Source of the DNA: Pseudomonas kuykendallii
GTDB lineage: Bacteria > Pseudomonadota > Gammaproteobacteria > Pseudomonadales > Pseudomonadaceae
Reading direction: 5' to 3'
DNA: 64,000 nt
NCBI RefSeq assembly: GCF_900106975.1
Contig: NZ_FNNU01000006.1
Span: 1-64,000 of the forward strand
The notes under the pieces were generated by a model, which was given only the letters and a program-made list of their open reading frames with translations, was not told the DNA's origin and made no database searches. Positions 9,029 through 16,353 of this stretch are shown here, one piece after another. Within the stretch, counting starts at the first letter, position 1; each line of letters starts with the position of its first letter. A program made the translations under genes and the position numbers.

Positions 9029-9217
9029 ATGAGCTTTGCGGATTCGATGCAATCGATGGACGAGATGAATGGCGATGACGCTCGGATCAACGAACTCACT
9101 CTAACGCTTGCAGGAAAGATCAGGGCAATGTTTACCGCGCTATTGACCGGCCATAGCCAAGTTCGGGCACGCGTGAACGAAAACCATATTGCGACAAGGC
9201 CTACGCCACAGACCTGA
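9029..9217 (+). CDS. Small peptide, array member 7 (diverged, last copy)
   Basis: 62 residues starting MSFADSMQSMDEMNGDDARINEL. The Pro and Lys of the IRLPSxK block are lost, but a basic helix (LAGKIRAMFTALL) remains. GGGAGA lies upstream of the ATG. It is the terminal copy; no hairpin terminator is obvious after its stop. Confidence 0.74.
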   Translation: MSFADSMQSMDEMNGDDARINELTLTLAGKIRAMFTALLTGHSQVRARVNENHIATRPTPQT

Positions 9218-10151
9218 GTTACATGCGCAGATTATACGCGAGCGAGTAAGCCACCCAGAGCATGGGTTGGATTTATCGTTCATTGAAATTGACATCGGAA
9301 ATCCAAGAGATTTCTGGAGTGGTCATCCCAGAGTTTAAGCGACTACTGAGCATCGCCTTTGTGTCTTTGGAAAAGATATCGCGAAACTGGAAGCGTCCAC
9401 TGCCTACGGACCCCGATTTCGTATTACATGCCCGTCGACTCGAGACTATTGATCGGGAGAACTTGCGTCGCTCCAGCAGGGTTCGCTCTCTGCAGTCAGG
9501 GAACATTGGCCGAATAACAACTTGCGCTCCGGATGTGGTTATTTATTCGCCTGGGCAGTTGGTAAAATACCCCTCTGCGCATCTCGAAATCTATTCATGG
9601 AAACCTGGATATTCTTCCTGGCTTAACACTCCTCGGCTAATCTCTTCCGCCCGACCAGAACATCGACTCTGATTCCAGAAAGCACTCGCCATCTAATTAG
9701 CCAGTATCGCGCACGAACATTATCGCCATGCATTACCACGCGACGTAAACAATGGCGCTCGGTTTATATGAGTGTTTCAACCAGACGCTGCCTGGCATCG
9801 GTGTACATCAAGTACGAGCCAATAGGCGGATCCGCCATTCACCGATAGCGCTCATGGCGTGGCTAGCGGATTCCCGCGAGATGCTGGAGCGCGTGGAAGC
9901 AGCCATCGGCCACTGCCACGGCTCTCAGCGTGATGTTGAGACTGCCCCCTACGCCGCAGCTGGCAAAGGTGAAGCCCGATGAAGAGGCCGTAAGCAGCTG
10001 ATTATCACAGCGGTAAGCCTACGGCGAGGCGGCACGCCTGCGCGCCGCTCGCACCGCGGAAGCGAATCGAGGCGTTCCGCTCAGGGCAATTGGACGGGGG
10101 CAAGGCGCCGGCAGGAGTGGCCCCTGCTCCCTCGTCACAGGCAGCCGGCGG
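9218..10151. other. Intergenic region with no convincing gene
   Basis: About 930 bases between the peptide array and the MmgE/PrpD gene. Open frames at 9262-9672 (136 codons) and 9752-9982 (76 codons), both on the plus strand, lack a clear ribosome-binding site and any recognisable domain. I treat them as doubtful; the first could be an uncharacterised accessory gene of the array. GC content rises back to core level after about 9.9 kb. Confidence 0.4.
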
Positions 10152-11522
10152 TCAATGCGCCTCGATGATGGCCAGCTCGAAAAGCGCTTCGAGTCCCTGC
10201 TGTCCCTCCAGACGCCAGATGCATTCGAGCAGCTTGTCGATCCGCTCCACGCCCAGGAGAGGACAGAGAAGCGTCCGAAACTTGTTTTCGAAGTCTTCAT
10301 CGTCCATCGGCGTAGCGAGCGAGCCCCGCGCGGCGTTGACCTGTTTGGTGAGGGTCTCACCCGAGATCAGCTCGATGGTCACCCGGTTGGGGATCTGCGC
10401 CGGAAACAGCGCGGTCAGCTCGTCATTGGGGTACACGCTGATCTTGTCCATGAACGCCAGCACGCTGGGCTCGCCGAGCTTCTTCGGGGCGAAGGACGAC
10501 GCGGTTATCTCCCCGTCGAGCAAGGCCCTCGCCACGGCGTAGGGCAAGCTGTGGTCCGCCGTTTCACGGCTGGCGGGCCGCCATTTCTCCGGGTCCTTGC
10601 CAAGGATCCGGTAGCCCACTTCGGTGGTGTCGATGCGCACGGCGCGTATGACTCCGAGGTCGCCGAGCTGGCTGCGCAGTTCCAGCGCCGCCCATACCGC
10701 GGTCTGCATTTCGCCTTGCATCGGCAGCAGCTTGGTCAACGTATTAAGGATGCGGAAATCGCCATTCTCGGCGTTGCCGAACTGCTGGACATCGAGCTGG
10801 AAGGCGCCGGTGATCTGCTTCATGAAGCCCATCTCGCCCTCGAAGATCGGCGATGGACCGGTCACGCCGTGGCGCGCCAGCAGCGCGGAAAACACGCCGT
10901 TGCGGGCGGCGTTGGCAGCCGAGCAACCTTTCCATGCCGACAGCTCGCCCGCGCGTACCTGGCGCAGGGCGATATGCCCATTCACCGCGATGTTGATGGC
11001 GTGCGCCAGTTGCTCCTGGCTGAGTTTCATCAGCCGTCCCGCGGCCAGCGTGGCGGAGATCAGTACGTAGTTCACGTGGTCCCAACCGAGGCGATAGAGG
11101 TTGGCGACGTCCTGCAGGCGGCATTGCACTTCATAGGCCAGCACGATGGCGACGATCAGCTCCCGGCCCGAGGCGCCCTCGGCTTCGGCCACCGCCAGGC
11201 AGGTGGGAATGTTGTCGCTGGGATGGCCCAGTTCCTTGGCGATGTAGCCGTCGTTGAAATCGTAGTAGCGCACCATGGCGCCATTCACGAATGCGGCCAC
11301 GTCGACGCTGGTTTTCTGCGCCGTGCCGAGCACGCTCGACGAGTCGAGGGGCACGCTGCCGGCGAAGCGGCGCAAGTCGGCGACCACCGCTTCGTCGAAG
11401 CTGCCCAGAGCACAACCAAGGCTATCGACCATGCGTTGTTTGACCTTGTGCACCACGGCGGCGGGCAAGTCGTCGTAGCGAAGCGTCAAGGCGTAGTGGC
11501 TGAGTTGTTCTGCCAGGTTCAT
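10152..11522 (-). CDS. MmgE/PrpD family protein (2-methylcitrate dehydratase-like)
   Basis: 456 residues, full length for MmgE/PrpD. The family includes 2-methylcitrate dehydratase and cis-aconitate decarboxylase, which act on tricarboxylates. The N-terminal helical domain (DSLGCALGSFDEAVVADLRRF) and the central DLQFND-like region (YYDFNDGYIAKELGHPSDNIPTC) with conserved Asp and His are visible. Start ATG 11522 gives the usual N-terminus (MNLAEQLSHYAL). It is the last gene of a four-gene minus-strand cluster (CitMHS carrier, AtuA family, DUF4387, this). The neighbours suggest dehydration of an imported citrate-like acid; the exact substrate is an inference. Confidence 0.9.
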   Translation of the reverse strand: MNLAEQLSHYALTLRYDDLPAAVVHKVKQRMVDSLGCALGSFDEAVVADLRRFAGSVPLDSSSVLGTAQKTSVDVAAFVNGAMVRYYDFNDGYIAKELGHPSDNIPTCLAVAEAEGASGRELIVAIVLAYEVQCRLQDVANLYRLGWDHVNYVLISATLAAGRLMKLSQEQLAHAINIAVNGHIALRQVRAGELSAWKGCSAANAARNGVFSALLARHGVTGPSPIFEGEMGFMKQITGAFQLDVQQFGNAENGDFRILNTLTKLLPMQGEMQTAVWAALELRSQLGDLGVIRAVRIDTTEVGYRILGKDPEKWRPASRETADHSLPYAVARALLDGEITASSFAPKKLGEPSVLAFMDKISVYPNDELTALFPAQIPNRVTIELISGETLTKQVNAARGSLATPMDDEDFENKFRTLLCPLLGVERIDKLLECIWRLEGQQGLEALFELAIIEAH

Positions 11523-11578
11523 ATAGGGTTCCCAGAAAGAGAGGGACTGGCTTGCCAGCCCCGCGCAAGACATCACGC

Positions 11579-11884
11579 TCACCGCCTGGCGAGCGCCTCG
11601 GCAAGGACGTTGGCCCACTGCGCGCCGTGCATGTCGCGGTCCTGCAGCGAACCCTGCACCACCGGGCGCGGCAGGCTGACCTTGATCACGTTCAGCGCCT
11701 CCAGGCGGAACACCCTCACCTGCTGCGGGTCGCCGTGCAGCATCTCCGCCATCGCGGGCTCGGCCAGGCGTGGCTCCTGGCTCAGCTGACGGAAAACCTC
11801 GGTGTTCGCGCAGAAGATGTCGAAGGTGAGCCAGTAAGGCCCGGCGTTTTTCGAACGGATCTCGTAACCCAGGGAATGGCTCAT
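11579..11884 (-). CDS. DUF4387 family protein
   Basis: 101 residues. Small alpha/beta protein with the family-typical start GYEIRSKNAGPYWLTFDIFC. DUF4387 genes are repeatedly found directly after AtuA/DUF1446 genes, as here (2-base gap), and are believed to form a partner subunit. No catalytic function is established to my knowledge. Start ATG 11884 fits the family N-terminus; the reading frame stays open far upstream inside the AtuA gene but that extension is not homologous. Confidence 0.88.
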   Translation of the reverse strand: MSHSLGYEIRSKNAGPYWLTFDIFCANTEVFRQLSQEPRLAEPAMAEMLHGDPQQVRVFRLEALNVIKVSLPRPVVQGSLQDRDMHGAQWANVLAEALARR

Positions 11885-11886
11885 GC

Positions 11887-13254
11887 TCAAGCTCCTGTAG
11901 TGGTGATGTCGAAACGGAACGGCGCCAACGGATCCTCGATCACCATCACGTGGTTGAGCATGAATTCGTAGGCGGGGCCGCGATCCATGGACGGGGGCGA
12001 CAGCGGAAACGCGTGGGACGGCAGCTCCTTGTCGTCGGGCAGCGGGAAATGCAGCAGGTACGGGTTGAGCAAGGCGATGATGTCCTGCGTCCGCGAGGCC
12101 TGCGGGGTGGTCACGATGGCCAGCACGCCGATCTCCACCGGCTGGCCGACCTGGCTCTCCAGATCGCCGAGCGCCGAGTTCTTGCCGATGGCGCGGAATT
12201 GCAGGTCGTAATCCGCCGGGCCGATGTCGAGGTTCTTCTCGATGCGCTTGCGCATGACCTGGTCCAGCGACGCCAGCCACTCGTCGAAGCGGGCGATGTA
12301 TGCCGGGCCACGCACCAGGCTCAGGAGTACCGACTGGTATCCCACCACCGCGGCGCCTTCGAGCTTCACGGTGTAGTCCTCGCTGGTGGTCCACAGCGAA
12401 CCTTCGACCCGCACCCTCTTCTCGTCGATCGCGTGGTAGCGCGCCGCCTCGACGTTCAGCACGCCGCCCGGCTCCACCAGCACGTTGGGATTGCTGTTCT
12501 CGTAGAGCATGTGCGCCATGACCGAATGCGGCGTGGCTCGCGCCTGGTCGCCCACCGCGATCAGGGTGAATCCATCGTCATCGATCTCGGCGATCACCAT
12601 CGCCTCGGTTGGCGTGGTGGTGCACTGCGGCCCGCACTCCAGCGTCTTGCCGGCGTGCCAGGCGGGGCCCGCCGGTGCGCCATGCAGGATGGGGAAGCAG
12701 GCCAGCACCGCGGTGTCGGTGGCGCGCCCGGCGAGGACGATGTCCGCACCCTGTTCGAGCGCATGGATGAACGGCTCGACCCCCATTACCGCGACGATCC
12801 GCGAGCACCGCTCGATGTGCGCCTGGTCGATCGGTCGTACCGGGTTCAACGGCAGTATCCGCCCGTCCGCCAGGGCCTGGATCACGGTGGCGGTGTTCTG
12901 TTCGCTATAGATAGCGGCGATCTTCACGGTCTGCTGCAGCTCGGCGGCGATCTCCAGGCACAGACCGCGCACCAGGTCCACGCCGGCATCGGAACCACAG
13001 GTGCCACAGCTGCCGATGACCAGCGGCACACCCAGTTCGGCGCGGGCACGCATGTAGGTTTGCAATTCGGCCTTGAGCACGATGGCCGAGCTCTTGCTCT
13101 TGCCAGTGCCCAGGTAATAGGGGCCGGAATCGGTGGAGCCGGCGTCCATGGCGATCACGTCCGGCTTCTCCAGCAGTGCCTGCTGGAAGATGTCCTGGCG
13201 CAGCCCGGAGCCCATGCCCCCGGTCGGGGCGAGCACCTTGATGGATTTTTTCAT
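11887..13254 (-). CDS. AtuA/DUF1446 family protein
   Basis: 455 residues. The AtuA family is named from acyclic terpene utilisation in Pseudomonas, but most members sit in other catabolic clusters and the reaction is not established. Typical N-terminus KVLAPTGGMGSGLRQDIF and the segments DAGSTDSGPYYLG, GSCGTCGSDAGVD and GRATDTAVLACFP are present. AGAGGAA precedes the ATG at 13254; a longer frame to 13350 lacks family similarity. Followed after 2 bases by DUF4387, and preceded by the CitMHS carrier. Role inferred from context: processing of a di- or tricarboxylate, not terpenes. Confidence 0.9.
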   Translation of the reverse strand: MKKSIKVLAPTGGMGSGLRQDIFQQALLEKPDVIAMDAGSTDSGPYYLGTGKSKSSAIVLKAELQTYMRARAELGVPLVIGSCGTCGSDAGVDLVRGLCLEIAAELQQTVKIAAIYSEQNTATVIQALADGRILPLNPVRPIDQAHIERCSRIVAVMGVEPFIHALEQGADIVLAGRATDTAVLACFPILHGAPAGPAWHAGKTLECGPQCTTTPTEAMVIAEIDDDGFTLIAVGDQARATPHSVMAHMLYENSNPNVLVEPGGVLNVEAARYHAIDEKRVRVEGSLWTTSEDYTVKLEGAAVVGYQSVLLSLVRGPAYIARFDEWLASLDQVMRKRIEKNLDIGPADYDLQFRAIGKNSALGDLESQVGQPVEIGVLAIVTTPQASRTQDIIALLNPYLLHFPLPDDKELPSHAFPLSPPSMDRGPAYEFMLNHVMVIEDPLAPFRFDITTTGA

Positions 13255-13386
13255 GGTCGTTCCTCTGTCGAAAGGTGCCGCCTCGCCCGCGCTTGCAGGA
13301 CCGGCGAGGCTGGCTTTTTTGCGGCAAGCCGCTGCCTGTCCCCCCGGCATTCGCCAGGGGGCGCTGTGAGTCGTGGAACGGGGGCG

Positions 13387-14670
13387 CTAGCTGATGGCGC
13401 CGGTCGCCAGGGCGGAAAGAATCAGTACCGCCGAACTGCCCAGCGCCCAGCCGAGGCAGTAGCGCTGCAGGTCACCGACCTCCCGTTGCAGCAGCCCGCT
13501 GAGCAGGTAGGACGCCGCCAACAGTGGGCTCAAGGCGTGCACGGGCTGGCCCAGCACGGAGGCGCGGGCGATGTGCAGCGGGTCGACCCCGTATTGCGCG
13601 CCGGCGCCACCGAGGATCGGCAGGATGCCGAAGAAGAAGGCGTCGTTGGACATGAAGAAGGTGAAGGGAATCCCCGCCAGTGCGGTGATCACGCTCATGT
13701 ACGGTCCGGCTCCCTCGGGCAGCACGCCAAGGAACGCCTGGGACATGCCGTCGACCATTCCCGACCCGCTGAGGATGCCGGTGAAGGCCCCGGCGGCGAA
13801 GATCAGGGCGATCACGTTCAACACGCTCTCCGAATGGGCGGCGATGCGCTCCTTCTGGTCCTGCAGCCGTGGGTAGTTGATCACCAGCGCCAGCGCCAGG
13901 GCGACCATCATCAGCACCGGCAGCGGTCCGAGCCCCAGCCCCATGGACGCCACCAGCCCGAGGGTCAATGCCAGGTTTATCCAGAACAGCCGCGGGCGAT
14001 GGCTGGGTTTCGGCTCGCGCACCAGGTGCGCACTGGCCATTCCGGCGCCCCCCGGCGTCCAGCCCAGACGCTTGCGCTCGCGCAGACCCAGCCACCAGGC
14101 GGCGACGAAGGCATAGGCCAGACCGATCCCGATGGTCGGCAGCAACCCGGTGAACACATCCATCGCATCCAGGTGCAGCGCGCTGGCGGCCCGGGCGGTG
14201 GGCCCGCCCCAGGGCACCACGTTGATCACGGTGTTGGTCAGCAGCAGCATCACCGCCAGGATCAGCGGGTTCATGCCCATGCGCAGGTACACCGGCAGAA
14301 AGGCGCTGACCACTACCAGCACCGTGGTGGAACCATCGCCATCCAGGGAAATCAACGCCGATAGCGCGGCGGTTCCCAGCGTGATGCGCAACGGATCGTT
14401 ACCCACCATGCGCATGATCCGCCTGATTGCCGGCTCGAACAGGCCGGCGTCGAACATCACCGCGAAGAACAGGATGGCGAACATCAACATCATCGCGGTG
14501 GGGGCCACCTTGACCATGCCGCCCATCACCATCTCGCCCAGCTGCGGGCCGAGGCCCAGTGCGAGCCCGAAAACCACCGGCACCAGGATCAGCGCAACGA
14601 TTGCCGACAATCGTTTGCTGAGAATCAGCGCCATGAACACCAACACCATGCCGAAACCAACCCAAGCCAT
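13387..14670 (-). CDS. CitMHS-family citrate/tricarboxylate transporter
   Basis: 427 residues, about 12 hydrophobic membrane segments. CitMHS carriers import metal-citrate complexes or related acids with protons. Recognisable: N-terminal FGMVLVFMALILSKRLSAIV, LISLDGDGSTT (conserved loop), NVVPWGGPTARAA and FFMSNDAFFFGILPI. Start ATG 14670 has AGGA upstream in a 5' leader shared with the divergent HTH-citrate synthase gene; the longer reading to 14967 runs into that promoter. First gene of the catabolic cluster, with 132 bases to the AtuA gene. Confidence 0.92.
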   Translation of the reverse strand: MAWVGFGMVLVFMALILSKRLSAIVALILVPVVFGLALGLGPQLGEMVMGGMVKVAPTAMMLMFAILFFAVMFDAGLFEPAIRRIMRMVGNDPLRITLGTAALSALISLDGDGSTTVLVVVSAFLPVYLRMGMNPLILAVMLLLTNTVINVVPWGGPTARAASALHLDAMDVFTGLLPTIGIGLAYAFVAAWWLGLRERKRLGWTPGGAGMASAHLVREPKPSHRPRLFWINLALTLGLVASMGLGLGPLPVLMMVALALALVINYPRLQDQKERIAAHSESVLNVIALIFAAGAFTGILSGSGMVDGMSQAFLGVLPEGAGPYMSVITALAGIPFTFFMSNDAFFFGILPILGGAGAQYGVDPLHIARASVLGQPVHALSPLLAASYLLSGLLQREVGDLQRYCLGWALGSSAVLILSALATGAIS

Positions 14671-14896
14671 TTTCTTATCCTTGTTTTTATGAAAGCTGCT
14701 TGCTGAGCACGCCTGTAGCGAGGAACGACCCCGCCACGAATGCATCAATGGCGGGGAAAATAAACATGGATAGATTTTGTGTAAATCTGTATTTTTTTTG
14801 TCCACTAACGTTTCAAAATGCGCCGATGTTCCCGTTGATCCGCCAGCCACCAGGCTCTCGGGTCGGCCAGCAAGCCACCTCAGATGCGAGCCTCCA
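14671..14896. promoter_or_regulatory. Divergent promoter region with inverted repeat
   Basis: 226 bases between the carrier gene (minus) and the HTH-citrate synthase fusion (plus). It is AT-rich in the middle. An inverted repeat AGATTT-N5-AAATCT lies at 14772-14788 and is a plausible operator for the adjacent HTH protein. No consensus promoter pair is certain. Confidence 0.55.
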
Positions 14897-16084
14897 ATGC
14901 CTACCCAAGACGAGCTGTACCTGTCCGCCGAAGAAGCCGCCAGCCTGCTCGGCGTCAACCTGCCCACGCTCTATGCCTACGTCGGACGCAAGAACATCCG
15001 CTCGATCAAGGTGGAGGGTTCGCGCAAGCGCCGCTATTGGGCGGCGGACATCCAGCGCCTGACCAAAGGTGTGAAGACGCCCGACGGCAGCGCCGGCAAG
15101 CGCGTTGCCGGGGACTCCAGTTCGCTCACCCTGCTTACCGAAAACGGCCTCTACTACCGGGGACGGGACATCACCGAGCTGGTGGAAACGGCGACCGTGG
15201 AAGAAGTGGCGGAGATGTTCTGGCAGGTTCCCGGTGCCTTCGGCAACACCCTTCCGCACATGCCGCCGGGCGTATTGCCGCTGCTCGAGCTGTACAGCCA
15301 TACGACGGTGATCGAGAAGGCCATCGCGCTGTTCCCCCTGGTGGAGCGCGAGAATCCCAAGGCGTTCGATCTGTCCCCCGAAGGCTATGCACGGACCGGT
15401 GCCGACGTGGTGCGCTGGTTCGCCGCCCTGGTCGTCGGCACCGCCGCACCGGATACCCGGCCGCTGCACGAGTTCATCGCCGCTTCCCGCGGCGTGGACG
15501 CGCACTACGCCGACCTGATCCGACGCATGCTGATCCTTTGCATCGACCATGAACTGGACCACTCCACGTACAGCGTGCGCGCCGCCGCCAACACCGGCGT
15601 TACGCCTTACTACGCGGTGATCACCGGTCTGGCGGCGTCGCGCGGGCGACGCATGGCCTACGGCCGCAGCGAGGCGGTCGGCCGGCTGGTCGATGAAGTG
15701 TGCACGGCGAAGGACCCCTCCGACCCCATTCTTCAGCACTACAGCCAGGGCGGCGACATTCCGGGCTTTTGCGCCAACGTGCACCGCGTCGCCGATCCAC
15801 GCGCCATCAGCCTGAAGAACACCCTCGACGGCATGTTCGCCGACGACCCGGAATACCGTCGCCTGCTCAAAGCCATGAGCGTGGCCGAAGAGCTGGTGCA
15901 ACGCCCGGTGGAATTCATCCTGCTGGTCAGTTTCGTCGGCCGCAAATTCAACCTGGTCGGCCAGGAACTGGCGCTGGCGGCGGTAGCCCGGCTGATCGGC
16001 TGGATCGCTCACGCCAGCGAGCAGTACAACCAGCAGCCGATGGTTCGCCATCGCGCCCGCTACACCGGCGCCCTCCCCGGTTAA
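14897..16084 (+). CDS. HTH domain fused to a citrate-synthase-like domain, catalytic residues replaced
   Basis: 395 residues. Residues 7-55 form a MerR/excisionase-type helix-turn-helix (LSAEEAASLLGVNLPTLYAY, then a basic wing). Residues ~75-395 align with citrate synthase (DHELDHSTYSVRAAANTG at 218-234). The usual catalytic residues seem lost: the His of GPxHGG is Ala254, the His of GFGHRVY is Ala293, and the Asp of NVDFY is Glu339. This predicts a ligand-binding fold used as a regulator, probably of the divergent carrier operon, responding to a citrate-like acid. Databases would call it 'citrate synthase family protein'. Start ATG 14897 matches the HTH N-terminus. The residue replacements come from my manual alignment. 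Confidence 0.85.
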   Translation: MPTQDELYLSAEEAASLLGVNLPTLYAYVGRKNIRSIKVEGSRKRRYWAADIQRLTKGVKTPDGSAGKRVAGDSSSLTLLTENGLYYRGRDITELVETATVEEVAEMFWQVPGAFGNTLPHMPPGVLPLLELYSHTTVIEKAIALFPLVERENPKAFDLSPEGYARTGADVVRWFAALVVGTAAPDTRPLHEFIAASRGVDAHYADLIRRMLILCIDHELDHSTYSVRAAANTGVTPYYAVITGLAASRGRRMAYGRSEAVGRLVDEVCTAKDPSDPILQHYSQGGDIPGFCANVHRVADPRAISLKNTLDGMFADDPEYRRLLKAMSVAEELVQRPVEFILLVSFVGRKFNLVGQELALAAVARLIGWIAHASEQYNQQPMVRHRARYTGALPG

Positions 16085-16180
16085 GCCTTCCCTCAAATAC
16101 CGGCGGCAACCCTTGTCGCCGCGCGCCCTTCCCTTCCCCGTCTGTTGCCCTCGATGTGCCACGCAAACGGATGCGATAGG

Positions 16181-16197
16181 TGTACGAATTCCGTACA
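16181..16197. promoter_or_regulatory. Palindromic putative operator 1
   Basis: Inverted repeat TGTACG-AATTC-CGTACA, perfect 6-bp arms, 157 bases before the DUF1302 gene. It shares the GTAC core with the second palindrome 70 bases downstream, which suggests two sites for one dimeric regulator. Confidence 0.5.
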
Positions 16198-16249
16198 GAT
16201 TTACATCCAATCCACGCGTGTATAGCGTATCCGGGAGCTCAATACATAC

Positions 16250-16272
16250 ACATGTACGGCGCCAGTACATGT
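16250..16272. promoter_or_regulatory. Palindromic putative operator 2
   Basis: Perfect inverted repeat ACATGTAC-N7-GTACATGT, 82 bases before the DUF1302 start. Arm length and spacing are typical of dimeric TetR, LysR or LuxR-type sites; the cognate regulator is not identified. Confidence 0.55.
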
Positions 16273-16353
16273 TTAATTGACCCAAAGCCTAGGTTGCAGG
16301 GGATACAGCAATCGCTCACGCCCGCATCCAATAACAAGAAAAGGTGAACAGAC

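Larger units (their letters stand above)
7647..9217 (+). repeat. Tandem array of seven paralogous small-peptide genes
   Basis: Seven genes of 59-68 codons follow each other head-to-tail, with starts at 7647, 7893, 8141, 8360, 8586, 8804 and 9029 (spacing 218-248 bases). Each has its own AAGGA-type Shine-Dalgarno and short spacer. Copies three to six share their first 16 residues exactly (MSFADSMNSLDAMNDD), then a conserved INxIRLPSxK block, then a diverged Gln/Ser/Pro-rich tail. No terminator was noticed between copies, so one transcript is likely. The outer copies (first, second, seventh) are the most diverged, as expected for an array grown by unequal duplication from the middle. Confidence 0.9.

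Noticed and set aside
7647-9217. Array considered as CRISPR or satellite repeat
   Set aside because: The repeat period is about 220 bases and each unit is a translated gene with its own ribosome-binding site; no short palindromic repeat and no cas genes.
7647-9217. Array considered as ribosomally made, modified peptide (RiPP) precursors
   Set aside because: No Cys, no maturase, protease or transporter nearby. Kept only as a remote possibility in the finding.
10155-11789. 544-codon open frame on the plus strand
   Set aside because: Shadow of the MmgE/PrpD gene.
11950-14364. 804-codon open frame on the plus strand
   Set aside because: Antisense shadow of the AtuA and CitMHS genes; low-complexity His/Gln/Arg composition and no ribosome-binding site.
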